DNA of 64,000 bases from NCBI GenBank assembly GCA_027186245.1, contig CP114483.1:3482001-3546000 (forward strand), given 5' to 3'. Source of the DNA: Coriaria nepalensis (lineage: Eukaryota > Streptophyta > Magnoliopsida > Cucurbitales > Coriariaceae). Made by a program: the position numbers and the translations under genes. Within the stretch, counting starts at the first letter, position 1, and each line of letters opens with the position of its first letter. The notes beneath the pieces were generated by a model. It saw nothing but the letters and a program-made list of their open reading frames with translations, was not told where the DNA came from and ran no database searches. Positions 1-21,331 of the stretch are shown here, one piece after another.

Positions 1-61
1 AATTTATATGATTTTTCCCAAATACTCTTAATATCTGATTAACGAGAAGAAATAAACTCAC

Positions 62-1071
62 CTCGACATTATCTCCATACAAGTTAAGTTTGTGATTTTC
101 ATTGTTGAAGACCTGAGCAGGGTACTTGTTTCTTGCATTGCAAGCCATGTCATCAGCTAGCATGAGTATTATCCTCTCATCCGGTATTCCAAGCCGCTTT
201 ACCGTCCTAACAGACATGAACAAATAAATAAAAAGGATAAATAGAAATGAACTACTAATGCACAAAAGAGGAAAAATGGATGTTTCAGAGAATTGGGGTT
301 CTACCTATACAAGGATAGAGTATTGGCCATATGTCGATAATTAAACCTGTGCGAAGACAGTTCCAGTATTAGCTTAAATGGAAATATTATGGAACGCCTA
401 AGCCTTTAATCTGCTGAGAATCAAGTTTCTCTCGAAGATGTACAGACTCGACGAATAAGTAATTATGCATTGAGATTATTTCAGATACTATTCGATACAA
501 CGAAAAGGGCACTTCACTTCCTGCCCCACCAAATTACTGAAAAAGAGAAGCAATCAACCTGTATTTTTGCATTGTTCTAAAGCTGAACAGTTTATTAAGA
601 TGAATCACTCTTCTTAATAAATTCATAAATTCTATTTTATTGAAAAAAGATGAAAAACAAATCAAAGTTTCAGACTAAAAAGTAAAAGAAGTGCCTATTT
701 TTTCCTTTTTTTCGTAGTATAGGGAAGTAATTTGGTGATTATATAAAAGTGAGTGATACACTCATCCCATGCAATTAATAACCCAATATAAACTGGACTT
801 AAGAACACATTTTTTCTGTCAAATTGTTAGATATCTGATTATCAGCTAACTGGACCAAAATAAAATAAATGGAGGGTAATCTTGAATTTTACCAGAAACG
901 AGAAGTGCAGACCAAAACAGCCCAATTATTAGTGTGCATAGTCGTCCCAGCAGAAGAAGAAGAAGAAGAAGGAGAAGCATAAGCTACCCAATTACCAATA
1001 CGATCCGAACACAGAATCACAACCAAGATCAAAACCAATCTCGAATCGAATAAACCGTACATCTTCAACAT
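62..1071 (-). CDS. GPI8: GPI-anchor transamidase catalytic subunit (GPI8/PIG-K), 5' part, cut by window edge
   Basis: GPI8 is the cysteine protease (peptidase C13) subunit of the ER complex that attaches GPI anchors to proteins. Three exons are visible: 893-1071, 305-346 and 62-206; the rest lies beyond position 1. Exon 1 starts at the ATG ending at 1071 and encodes a hydrophobic signal peptide ([10 protein letters not shown]), a serine run from a GAA/TTC repeat, then [13 protein letters not shown]. Exon 2 gives [14 protein letters not shown]. Exon 3 gives [20 protein letters not shown] and continues to NLYGDNVE. This is the highly conserved N-terminal part of the GPI8 catalytic domain. Donors and acceptors are GT-AG and phases match (the Trp codon is split between exons 1 and 2, an Arg codon between 2 and 3). 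The catalytic His and Cys are outside the window. The gene is transcribed away from the myosin gene. Confidence 0.93.
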
Positions 1072-1909
1072 TTGGGGGGGGGGGATTCTCGATAGATTCG
1101 CTAGGGTTCGAGCTTGTTTTGAAATGAAACAGATAATTTTTCAAGTAATGAAATGAGTAATTGCGTATCGAATTGACTCATTGACGCGATTCTCTTTTTG
1201 GTGAAGTGGGAAGTGAAGTTCGATTTGATGCTCTTGAAGAAGAAGATGAGCTGCTCAGCTCGCCACCCTGCTAACGAAACGCTGCGTTTTCATGAAATAT
1301 TTTTTTGTACTTAAATTATTTATATTATATTATAAATATTTTTTTTGTGAATTTTAGGATTACGGTATGTTAATTAATAAGATCAGCAAGTGATTATCAT
1401 CAATCATGATTAATCATTGGAGGGCTAGGATGATTTCTTCGTGTAAGTTTAACTATGTAATCGGCCACACCAAATGATAAACAGCTTTTACATTCGTTAG
1501 AGAGAGGGAGAGAGGGAGAGAGGGAGAGAGACTTGGCTGGGATGCCATGAAAGGGCGCGAAACAGAAGGAATTACCGAACTTACAGGAGTTTGTGAAGAA
1601 TGTCACTCGCTCAAATCATCAGATCCAAACTCACTCTCTCTCTCTTCGTCTTTCTCTCTCTCTCCACCACACCCAGAAAAAAAAAATTCACTCTCTCACC
1701 TCCCATCTTTCTTTTTGCTCTCCATTTTCCCTTCACTTTCTCTGTTTTTACCATCATTTTTTTTTCTTCTTCTTTTGTGCTTTATACTTGGATCCATTTT
1801 CAGTTTCCCTTTCCTTTTATGGTTTATTTATGGTGTTGGGCAGAAGGGACGTTTTGGGTTATGGTTTTTGGGATCAATAAGCCGAACATTTTTAGGCTTC
1901 AAAGACTGA
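1072..1909. promoter_or_regulatory. Shared upstream region of two divergent genes (GPI8 and myosin XI)
   Basis: About 840 bases separate the two start codons, so both promoters and both 5' leaders must lie here. It holds a G run (1074-1083), a GAGAGGGA repeat tract (1500-1530) and CT-rich stretches (1634-1750) typical of plant 5' leaders. Short open frames in the CT-rich part are low-complexity and do not look like genes. I cannot place transcription starts. Confidence 0.5.
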
Positions 1910-11492
<9,583 letters not shown>

Positions 11493-12000
11493 TAAAGCAT
11501 CGATCGGTAGTGCACGAAAGAATGAACTCCTCTATCCCCTGTTCCTTCTTTGTTCTCTGTTTTTATGGAGTAGAATCCAAATTCACGTTTAGATATATAA
11601 ATCTTTTCATTGCTTCAGCTTCAAGAAAGGGGATCTCATTGCTCCCTGCGATCAATTTGTAAGGTAGAATGTAGCTTTTCCGGAAACTGAAAAAAATAGG
11701 AAAGCATGTTGTTAGCATTATTTACTTAGATACACACTTCTTTTCCATTTTATGTAGCTCTTTATGAAAACATACGATTTGGTTTTAATGAAAACACATC
11801 GGTCCACAGTTTGTTTTGTATGTTCATTTTCATGTTATGAGCATATATATACACATGTGATCTCTCTAGAGCCATTTCGTAAGAAAAAATAAGTCTTCTA
11901 TGTGATATATCTTCAAGGTATCATAATCACATGATCCGGCAATCTTTCAAATTAACAACTATAAAGTCTTCCTTTGGAAAGAAGAATGAAGAAGGAAATT

Positions 12001-12037
<37 letters not shown>

Positions 12038-13412
12038 CATACGTATACATATATAAGTATATTCTAATGCCCATTCTTAATATTTTCTAGGGTTGATTAT
12101 ACGAATATTGATTTTTTAAATTATGCAGTTTTCTCATGTATCATCGTATAATTCAAGCTCCAATTTGTCTTTCCTCATTGCCTTCAACCAAGAAGCTTAT
12201 GGTCCATCATATTTTAATCTCATAATCTATATAAATTCTTTTGAATTATAAATTTTAAATATCGAAAATCTTTATTTCGAGATTTTCCTACTTTCAATCT
12301 CAATTAAACTATCAATCTTTCGAGATTCAAGATTAAAATTACAAATAAGATATTTTATCTTTAAACGACTAATTATCTTTATACTCTCTAGAATCTTACA
12401 CTATCTATTTAATATTCTACTAACGCATTCTTTAATTTCATCAATTAGAATGATATCTTCTATAAACAAGTGAACAATACAAACCCGAGTCCCTAAAAAA
12501 TAAAAAAAAAGTACATATATATAAGTATAACAAAAAAGTACAAACTTGAAATTAAATAATAAAAAAATTCTACTAATTATTGTACATATTCTTAATAATA
12601 TTAAAACATTATTTCCTTCTAAATAATCACCAAATTAGCTTACTATGCAGTCTTATCATATAACGCCATATGTTTAATTGAATATTACGATCAAATAAGC
12701 TCTAGAGTTTATGGTCAAAACTATACACGAAGACTACCAACCCCTTCAACCATGTGATTTTGGTTTTTTTTTTTTTTTTTACCTTCTGATTAACAAATTA
12801 AGATATCGTCAGACATGTATGAATGAAATATTTTTACTGCCTTTTGAAATTGTTACACAAAAGAAGAAGCTTTTTATTTTTTCATTAAAAAAAAAAAAAA
12901 AAACACATGTTTTGACGTTTAAAGAATAGACAAAGAAGTTTGATTTGGCAGGCATTTTAGAAAGTCAGTATCTGTCATCACCCGATCATGGAAAAAGGAA
13001 GCTTCTTCCCTGTTCTTCTAGAAACATTGATTTTCCTCGATCAAACTAATCATCTTGTCTTTGTTTGGCCTCTCTACATGCGTCTGTCTTTTCCTAATCA
13101 CTCATAATTGTATATATATATATTTGTTTGACAAGTATTCATTATCTTGGTCCTTTGATCACTAAGCTGCATGTGGAATCTAATAAAAAAGCATACTTAT
13201 AATATCTATAAATCTTATCACCTAGATAGTAGATTCTAATTTACATGATAATTTACTTTAGAAAAAACCCTTACCCAGATAAAAATACCTAAGAGGCTCT
13301 CTGTTTCTTACTTCCTACTTCTTAAGTGCACCATGTTGGACCATTCATCATCCTAAGTACTTATGGATTCCCTATAAGAGAAAAGAAGAACTCTTCTCTC
13401 TCTCACTCTGAA

Positions 13413-13449
<37 letters not shown>

Positions 13450-13465
13450 AGAATTTTGTACGTAG
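11493..13465. other. Intergenic: myosin 3' UTR and VQ-gene upstream region
   Basis: The first few hundred bases are the likely myosin 3' UTR. A TA microsatellite lies at 12005-12033. The rest is AT-rich with homopolymer runs (12764-12780, 12888-12903). I see no further gene. Confidence 0.5.
13370..13465 (+). promoter_or_regulatory. Likely core promoter and CT-rich leader of the VQ gene
   Basis: A TATAAGA element at about 13372 is followed by a CT-repeat tract (13394-13449) and then the ATG at 13466. TATA box plus pyrimidine-rich leader is a common plant arrangement. The transcription start is inferred. Confidence 0.35.
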
Positions 13466-13990
13466 ATGGGTAAGCTTAGAAACTACAACAACATGCATGA
13501 TCATGAGCAAGAAAAGAGGCCAAACCCCAACAAATCTAAGGCGGCAGCAAACAGCATCAAAGTGCGATTCATTTCAAGCCCGATAATGGTGAAGGCTAAG
13601 AATGCTTCTGAATTTAGATCAATTGTTCAAGAACTAACAGGCAAGGACTCTTCTGACGTCATGATCAACACAACTCCAAGAAAAAACATCCAAGCTGGGC
13701 GGCTGGCAAGGAGGCTAGCTAATACTAATTATGAACGTGTTAGAGGAAGCATTAATGAAGAAAACCAGCAGCCGACTCTTGATCTTAAACATCATCAAAG
13801 CTATAGTAATCATCAGCATTTACAGATGAATATAGCTTCTCATAATGAAGAAGAAGATCATCATATGCCGAATAAACTTTCCAGCAGCAGCGCTCTCATA
13901 TCTTCTACGCTTGAGCTCGATGAAGCCTATCATCAGAATTATCAGACTACTTTTCAGGATTTTAGATTTCCATTTTTGTATACTACTTAA
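13466..13990 (+). CDS. VQ-motif protein
   Basis: A single-exon gene of 174 aa. The VQ motif FRSIVQELTG is at residues 50-59 and fits the family signature FxxxVQxLTG. Plant VQ proteins are small, mostly intronless nuclear cofactors that bind WRKY transcription factors or MAP kinases in defence and growth. Upstream of the motif is a basic stretch with IKVRFISSPIMVKAKNASE, seen in several VQ members. Downstream the chain is low-complexity and rich in His, Asn and Ser. It ends in FRFPFLYTT. The start is the first ATG after the CT-rich leader. I cannot assign the subgroup with confidence. Confidence 0.9.
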   Translation: MGKLRNYNNMHDHEQEKRPNPNKSKAAANSIKVRFISSPIMVKAKNASEFRSIVQELTGKDSSDVMINTTPRKNIQAGRLARRLANTNYERVRGSINEENQQPTLDLKHHQSYSNHQHLQMNIASHNEEEDHHMPNKLSSSSALISSTLELDEAYHQNYQTTFQDFRFPFLYTT

Positions 13991-14071
13991 AAGTCTAAGC
14001 TGGAAACGATGGTGTGCGTTATAGCATGCATGCATGGAATTGTCTATTTGATATAGTTAAATGTATCTAAT

Positions 14072-14072
<1 letters not shown>

Positions 14073-14146
<74 letters not shown>
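14073..14146. repeat. Compound (TA)n-(GA)n microsatellite
   Basis: About 15 TA units run directly into about 22 GA units, in the 3' flank of the VQ gene. It is likely to be length-polymorphic. Confidence 0.95.
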
Positions 14147-14147
<1 letters not shown>

Positions 14148-14700
14148 AATTTCTTCACGTTAAAATCTCATGATCTTATTTGAAATTTTGCAAAAGGATT
14201 ACTTGGTTCTTCAGATGATTGAAATTGTTCCTCAAATCCTTATACAACACATAGCAAGATTAATAGTCAAATGTAGCTAACTAGGGTTATTAGTATTACT
14301 ATTATTAATATTGGAATATGGAATAGATGGGCCCCCTCAAAAATGTTGTAGAGATGATAGATATTGAAAAATGTTGCTTGGTGAAGCAAAGAGTACTTCT
14401 TCCACAAACAAACAAACAAACAAACATTGTACAAACAAACAAGCAAGCATGTGATCTAGACCAAAGAGTTTGAGCAGTATTTTGTGTCTTTTATAGATAA
14501 TTTGCTAGGTCGATAAACTTAATTAAATCGTTAATCTATTTTGTAATCTGTTTAAGATTAGTGATAATACTTTGTTTTAATCTTTAATTAAAAACCGGCG
14601 GGAAAAAAGTAATCGGGTCAAAGAAAGAGATATAACATATGAAGAACAACTATAGTACGTAACAATTATTGTAGTACAACTGTTTGTAAAAGTGTCTCTT

Positions 14701-14732
<32 letters not shown>

Positions 14733-15308
14733 TATTTTATTTCTTTTGGTCCAAATTGTTGTACAAGTGACTTCGGACTCCTTACAAAATAAAGGATATA
14801 AAAAGATCATTATTTATTTATTTATTTATTTAATTTTAAGATTCGATTGATTAGTCAAGTCAGAGTAACCAACTTTTCGTTGAGAGCAGTTGGTCATTAA
14901 TTATTTGTTAAAAGGTTTTTTAATTATTATTTTTTATTGCTTTAATTATCCAAATCTTTTTTAATAAAATTTTGAAGAAACATTAGTTACATCAATTCGT
15001 AGATTATTTATGATTAATTACTTTATATTATGTAATTAAGATACATTCTTACTTCTAATCTTATCTAACCTTCAAATTAACCTCAAAATTAAGGATGATG
15101 ATTATTATTAATATTTGAGGCCACCCATCACTACTACTTAAGCCCAATAGAGTGGAAGTTTGTTTACAAACCTTGTCCCCATCGATGGCCTCATGTTCAA
15201 CATGGGACTAGTCGAGCAAAAATAGAAAAAGAAGTTGGCTTTAATATATTATTAAAAATTGTTGAGGTTTTTAATAAACTAAATAAATATTAATATTTAT
15301 TTACAAAT

Positions 15309-15345
<37 letters not shown>

Positions 15346-15820
15346 AATCCTAATTTTACATGTATCAAGTAATCCAATTACATAATATTGAACATAAACT
15401 CATAGAAATCCGACACTCCCAAGTCAAAAACTAATTCAACATCCAAGTTTCCACTATTTTCCAATTGCCAAAAGAAAGTGCAACGGCTTAGCTTACTACT
15501 CTAATTTTATGACCACAATATTAACATAAGTAGTCTCTCTCCTAAACGTAGATTAGCATAGCCTAAAAAGATAGATTTACATGTTAAAATAGTACTAAAG
15601 CATTACCTAAACTTGAGAAAGGAAAAAGACAAAACAGCAAAGATCAAGTTTTTAAAATACATTACATTATTATTACACATAACCCATACTGAAAAACAAG
15701 TCCTCCTAGCTTTTCAAGGATAAGGCTTTTCCTTTTTTTTTTCCCCGCTTTTCTTCCTATTTCCCTTCCTAAATTCTTCTAAAACCTAATTCTCCTCTCA
15801 GTATTGCCTCACCTAGCTTC
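14147..15820. other. Intergenic, convergent 3' flanks of VQ gene and GIF1
   Basis: AT-rich sequence with a CAAA tetranucleotide repeat (14410-14435), TTA/TTTA repeats (14702-14732, 14813-14833) and a long T run (15314-15338). The right end is presumably the GIF1 3' UTR. No coding potential was recognised. Confidence 0.5.
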
Positions 15821-18144
15821 TTAGTTATCATCTCCACCTTTCAGGTATAGATTTTCACCTCCATGATCATCATTGTGCCCGCCCGAGCTTCCACCCCGTC
15901 TTTCGCCTGATCCGGAAAGCCCGAGATCATGCTTGCCCCCACCAGATGTACCAAGCCCGAAATCAGGGAAACCTCCACCAGACCCCAGCGGCCCATTCCC
16001 GCCGCCTCCGTTATTCGGCTCGTTTTGCATCATGTGAAGCCCCGAGCTTCCACTAGAGCTCATACCGAGCTGGTGGCTATGCAAGGCAGCTGCAGCTTGT
16101 TGCTGTTGATGAAGGGCCGAAAACGGCTGTTGGGTGTACAGCATGGAGGATCTAGCAGCCATGAGTGATTGTTGGGTCATTTGCTGAGGTTGTTGGTGCT
16201 GCGTGTAATTATGCCCTCCCGCCTGCATTATGCCGCTTGATGAGTACTGCAAAAAGGGTCGCGAGCCATCAAGATGTCACATTTTTCAGCCCATTATATG
16301 TTAGAGAAATCGTCTAATGAGTCAGTTGTATGCTTCCCTTGTGAGGTCGGATGGTCGGTCCCATTGGGTGGGCTCCACCTCAAGTACTCTCTCACAAGCA
16401 TTACATGCAGCATGTATATATTGGATACCATATAACATGTATTATCCTGAAAAAGAAAAACATGTTGGTACCTGAGAATGAACTGCAGGTGGTTGAGGTT
16501 GAGAATCGGCAATTGCAGCCAAGTACATAAGGTTCCTTTGCAGTCTTGCTTGGTTCCTAAAACAAAGATACAACAAAATTAAGGTCGCTCAACTAAGTAC
16601 TTCAATCGGCATGCTTTATGATCCACATCACTAACAAAAGATGAGTATGAAATTTTTGATCATCCATACATAAAAATGCTTGATAAATAAAACTAAATGC
16701 TTACTCCGCGCACTCGCTTAATTTTCCAGAATTCTGGCTCTCTACAATCTTCAAAATCAGCGACTTGTTCTCATCCAAATACTGCATTGATAAATCAAAT
16801 ACACATAAAAGTAAATAAATAAAACAGTGCTCGATAAGAATGATATAGACTACTTCAGTCATTCGAGCTGACCGTTTGAAACTCCAGTTTAGGTCTACAT
16901 TACTACAATACGGGCGTGCAAAACTCCAGTTTGTCTCAAACACTCTTCTGTTTAGACTACTACGTAAACTACTGTTCCGACTCTACAGTCTAAGGGTGAT
17001 TATAAACCAAAAAGTTTCACCAAAAAAATAAAAGAAAATCTAATGCATATAAAAAGTGTTAAGGTTACGAACATGTGCTAACGTCCTAAGCGAATATATT
17101 TCTGTAGAGAATATTGAAGAATATAGATGTAAACATGATGTTCTTTTAAGCACTACAGTGAATTGAGATTTCATAAAGAACCTCTCTCTTAAAGGCCCAG
17201 ATCAACACAACCAAGTTTTTGTTCTCTTTTCTTGAATAAAACAATGAAATGAAATCAGAGCAACCAAAAAAAAGGTACCAACTTCTTCTGAATAATTAGA
17301 TCCAACAAAATCCGAGGAAATAAGCAGAAAGATGGAGGGTCACGTGACACCCATCATTATCATGATTACACTAATCAGTGATTTACGAAAAAAACAAAAC
17401 AAAACAAAAAACAGAACAGAACAAAGAAGCTATCTATCTCTACTAGTCTATCTCTAACACCTTAACTAAGTAGATTACTAAAAATAACACGTGAAAGAAG
17501 CATCCAAAGCTATACCTATTTCCATGTAAGAGAAAAAATAAAATAAAAAAACCCCCAAATATTTCCTTAAAGGAAAGAAGTGAAGAATCCATTTTTTGGG
17601 TGAAAATGAAATGTTAACAACTCAAAATGTCATCAATGCCCAGTTATATGTTATATATCCATTACCCAGCCTCGATCGAGACTAAAGAAAACAAACAAAA
17701 AAGGCAGAAACTGATGGAGTTAAGGCCCTCAAAAATCACAGTTTGTCTAAGCTCTAGATTACTTGAACTCTAGCTAACAGCTAACAGGAAGAAACATTAC
17801 AGCAAAATACCCAAGAACCCAATAACAAACACCATCCAAAACTGATAAGAAAACTATGGCATATGCAGAGCAAACAATAACAAGTTACATAAACAAAGAA
17901 TGAAGCCATCGAACTATTTAAAATCTAGGTCATGTTTGAAAGAAAAAAGGAACCCCAATACGAAATAGCAAAAAGATGGAAGGAGGAAGAAGAAAGAAAG
18001 AGCCAGGAATGGAAAAGATATATTGGAGGGGGTTGGGGGAAGAAGGGGAGAAGCAGTGTAGACCTGTTGGATATGATCAGAGGTAACATTGTTCGGGTAA
18101 TAAGCTGCCATCATGGGCTGCATCTGCATCAGGTGCTGTTGCAT
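15821..18144 (-). CDS. GIF1: GRF1-interacting factor 1 / ANGUSTIFOLIA3 (SSXT co-activator)
   Basis: GIF1/AN3 is a transcriptional co-activator that pairs with growth-regulating factors (GRFs) and recruits SWI/SNF remodelling to drive cell proliferation in leaves. Four exons on the minus strand (18064-18144, 16705-16781, 16472-16556, 15821-16246) join to 669 nt, 222 aa. The SNH/SSXT domain is complete across exons 1-3: NVTSDHIQQ, YLDENKSLILKIVESQNSG, KLSECAENQARLQRNLMYLA. It is followed by a Gln/Met/Ala-rich stretch (MTQQSLMAARSSMLYTQQ) and a Gly/Ser-rich tail ending in ENLYLKGGDDN. That tail layout matches GIF1 rather than the shorter GIF2/GIF3. Intron 1 is about 1.3 kb. A CACGTG (G-box) lies upstream at about 18567. 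Confidence 0.96.
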
Positions 18145-20785
18145 TTCTCACACCTCTCTCTCTATATATATCTTATATATGTTTATAAATAATCTCTCTC
18201 TCAATCTTTCTCAATCTTCAAACAGTGTAACAGAGCTGAGAAAGGATCGGTAAAACTCACTGCAGCAAAGATATTGCAAAATATTGTAAATTGATGCTTT
18301 GCTCCTCTGATTTTCCCCTGTCTTCTCTCCTTTTATTTCTCTGGAGAGAGAGATTTCTGGTTAGGTCCAGATATCCCAGTGAGAGCTGCTGCTTTCTATC
18401 CCAACCAGTACCAGATATTCTGTCAAGGAGAGAGAGGGAGAGAGAGGGACGGGTTTTTTCTAGGGGGTTTCTGGTTTTTGGCTTTCTTCACTGTCAATTT
18501 TTTTGACAAGCTCTCAGTCCTCTGTCCTCTGTCTCTCCCCTAAGGAATAGGAAAGAGAAAAGGGTGTCACGTGATCGAGGAGAGAGGAAATCTACTGAAA
18601 ATGGGTGGAGGAGAGAGAGAGTATTACTTTTTTCTTCTCGGTACATAACATCGTCCATCACATCTAACATGACAATGTCTGCTTTGAGGTTTTAATTGCA
18701 GACCACTCTGGTCCAAAGGCCCTTTTGGTGCCTCTCACTCCCTCCCTTGTTCATTCATTCATGCATGACGATAAGGCTTCGTAAACAGATTCCTTTTTGG
18801 CTTCTTGTCTTCCCCGTCTTCGTAAACAAGCTAGCCTCTTAGTAGATGCCAAGCCTAACTCTCTCTATAGGTAAATTTATGGTTAAAGGTTCTCTTACTT
18901 TTTTTTTTTTTTGGCCAAGTGGTAGATTAAAATTATAGAAAGTTTAGATATAGGAAGTGTCTTTTTGAATTGATGCGAGATCGTTGTTTGAAGTGTCTAA
19001 TACACTCCACATTACCCCACCTTTTCTTGTTAAGTTTCCTTAACAAACACCAGTTCTTACATACATATATATATATACATAGCCATGGAAAGGAGATTCA
19101 AATAATCTTCCTTTTTTTTTTTGTTTTTTCTTTGAAGGAATCATATTTTTCCAAACCAAATCAAACATTTGAAGGCATTGACATGATATTATGAATTATT
19201 GTAACTTGAAATCTGAATTGTTGGGACCCAACAGTTCACATGCCTCCTCCAACGCCGCGCCCACTGGGTGCTGTCCAGTCCATTTCCAACTGTCCAAAAT
19301 TAGTCATACAAAATCGTACGAACAACAACGATACTACAGTGTACGTACGTCAAACTTATCCTCCTCCTCTCCTACACATTCACCGAGTACATTTTTCATA
19401 GCCTATAATGTGTTCAAATTGCAAAGCTCTAAGCGTGTGTTTGGGAAAAGGATTTGCAATTATAACTTGATTAATTATACTGATATATATATATATATAT
19501 ATAGTATTTTGTTAATTTAATAAATAAAATTATATTATTTAATAATAATAATAATAATAATAATATCCTTTATTAATATAATATTTTATAAATAATATGT
19601 TTAAATTAATCTACAACATCAATTTAGCCGACATCGATATCTAATTCCGACAGAATCCAATATCATTTCTGTCTTTTTTTTTCTTTCTTTTTTTTTCCTT
19701 AATATTGATTTAAGGTGATGGGGCTTGTGAGCTTTGTCCCCATGGAAAAGGTGCAATGACCCACGCGCTCTCTTCTCTCTCTACTTACACTCGCTCTTAA
19801 CTCTTCATTTTATTACCCCCCACCTTTGGATAATATTCCAAGTTCACCTTTTTACTGTCAACTTTGACCGGCTTCCATTGAAAATAAATAAATAAATATA
19901 TATATTTATTATTATTATTATTTTGTGGGGAAGTTTATTTGAACACATGGATACATTATTATTACTAATTTGTTTAAGATAATAATAGAATTAATTCATG
20001 TTTTAAAATTAATATATATAATTAAAATAAAATAATTTTTTCATCATAATTAGTAACATGAGAATAAATCCTTTTTTAAAATCCGGAAAACTCTTTTATA
20101 TATGTTTTCACGATGGATTATAAATTTCGAAGGATCGGTCAGACAATTTTACGGAATCTTGGTGGTGTTGTTCTTCTTCCTTGGATTGCAGTTTAACGTG
20201 AGTAGTAGTAGTACGAGGAAAGTGTACCAAGTTTCTGACCTTGAATAGAATGAAAGTGAATGAATTATCGAAAATGGCATTCTCACTTGAAGAAGACTGA
20301 TGAAGAGGGTCGGTCAGGTCAAACCATTTCTTTCTTGTATCCCTTCAGAAAGATAAGGATTGTCAAATTGGTATGTTTTTTTTTTTTTTTGGTAATTCTA
20401 AATGGTAAGACTTTGACAATGATGATATAAAATATTCATTCTATCACGAATTGGTCTTGATGGGTTTGGATACATTTACGTACTACCTCTTTCATTCCAT
20501 ATGCTTGCACTTGAAAATTCCCTTTAAACTACATGTCGGCTTAAATAGGTACTACTACGTACTTAAAAGAGATTGAAAATGATGTCTACTTAAAATGTAG
20601 GGCCCAATAGACAGTCTTATTTTGATTGGACATGCCTATTTTGAAGCCCAACAATCCATTATTATTATTATTATTATTATTATTTAATCATTTCATAATT
20701 TTTATTTTGTTAGCTGATTTCAGCTTAAAAATATAAAGGTTATATAGAATAAAAAATTTTGAGTCATATAGGGTAGCTAATGAGT
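18145..20785. other. Intergenic: GIF1 promoter/5' leader and 3' flank of small peptide gene
   Basis: 18145-18650 is GA/CT-rich and probably holds the GIF1 leader and promoter. Beyond that are AT-rich sequence, a TA repeat (19481-19503), an ATA repeat (19541-19565) and a TTA repeat (20659-20684). A slightly more GC-rich patch at 19215-19300 has no recognisable coding content. Confidence 0.45.
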
Positions 20786-21163
20786 TCATACTGGCTGCAT
20801 AGAAGCTGCTGCAAATCTGAAAAGAGAATGATCAGGAAAAGCAGGTCCGGAAATAGCAACATGCCTCTCACTTTTACCACCTATTGATCCAGAACTATTA
20901 TGATCATGATCATGATCGTTTATTTGTCTTAAAGTGCATCTCCCTTTAGTACGTCCTGGTATGAACGTGCATGGATTGCTTACTGGTCCAGGAACAGTTC
21001 CCCTTTTTTGATCTAATAGCACTTCCTTTATTTTCTGCATCCATTGCTCTCCTCCTAATCGCCTCGCCTCACAGCAAACACATAAATTACTAACAACAAT
21101 AATAACAGTGAAGAAGATCATCAGCATTCTTACTACTTCCTGTCTCTTATAGAATCCCTGCAT
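20786..21163 (-). CDS. Putative small secreted peptide precursor
   Basis: A 125-aa single-exon reading frame. Near the N-terminus is a hydrophobic segment, MLMIFFTVIIVVSNLCVCC, reading as a signal peptide that would be cleaved before EARRLG. The rest is short, basic and hydrophilic, with the motif TVPGPVSNPCTFIPGRTKGR followed by a second cysteine. A Pro/Gly/Cys-rich patch near the middle of a small secreted protein is typical of plant signalling-peptide precursors. I do not recognise the family with certainty and assign no function. Support for a real gene comes from the signal peptide, the non-repetitive composition and a TATATAAATA box about 160 bases upstream. Start could also be the Met at residue 13. 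Confidence 0.6.
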   Translation of the reverse strand: MQGFYKRQEVVRMLMIFFTVIIVVSNLCVCCEARRLGGEQWMQKIKEVLLDQKRGTVPGPVSNPCTFIPGRTKGRCTLRQINDHDHDHNSSGSIGGKSERHVAISGPAFPDHSLFRFAAASMQPV

Positions 21164-21318
21164 CCTTTTTGTCTTTTGGTTTGATTGATGGAGATTGGAG
21201 AGAAAGTGGGAATGATCTGAGAATGAAGAAGGTGAAGAAGGTGAAGAAGGTGAAGAAGAAGAAGATCAAAAGAAGAAGGAATTGTTTGATTATGACAATT
21301 AGAGGGAACATCATGAAG

Positions 21319-21331
21319 TATATTTATATAG
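21319..21331 (-). promoter_or_regulatory. TATA box of the small peptide gene
   Basis: On the minus strand this reads CTATATAAATA, a good plant TATA box, about 160 bases upstream of the ATG at 21163. It implies a leader of roughly 125 bases, which is GA/CT-rich (CTT repeats at 21228-21265). Confidence 0.45.
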
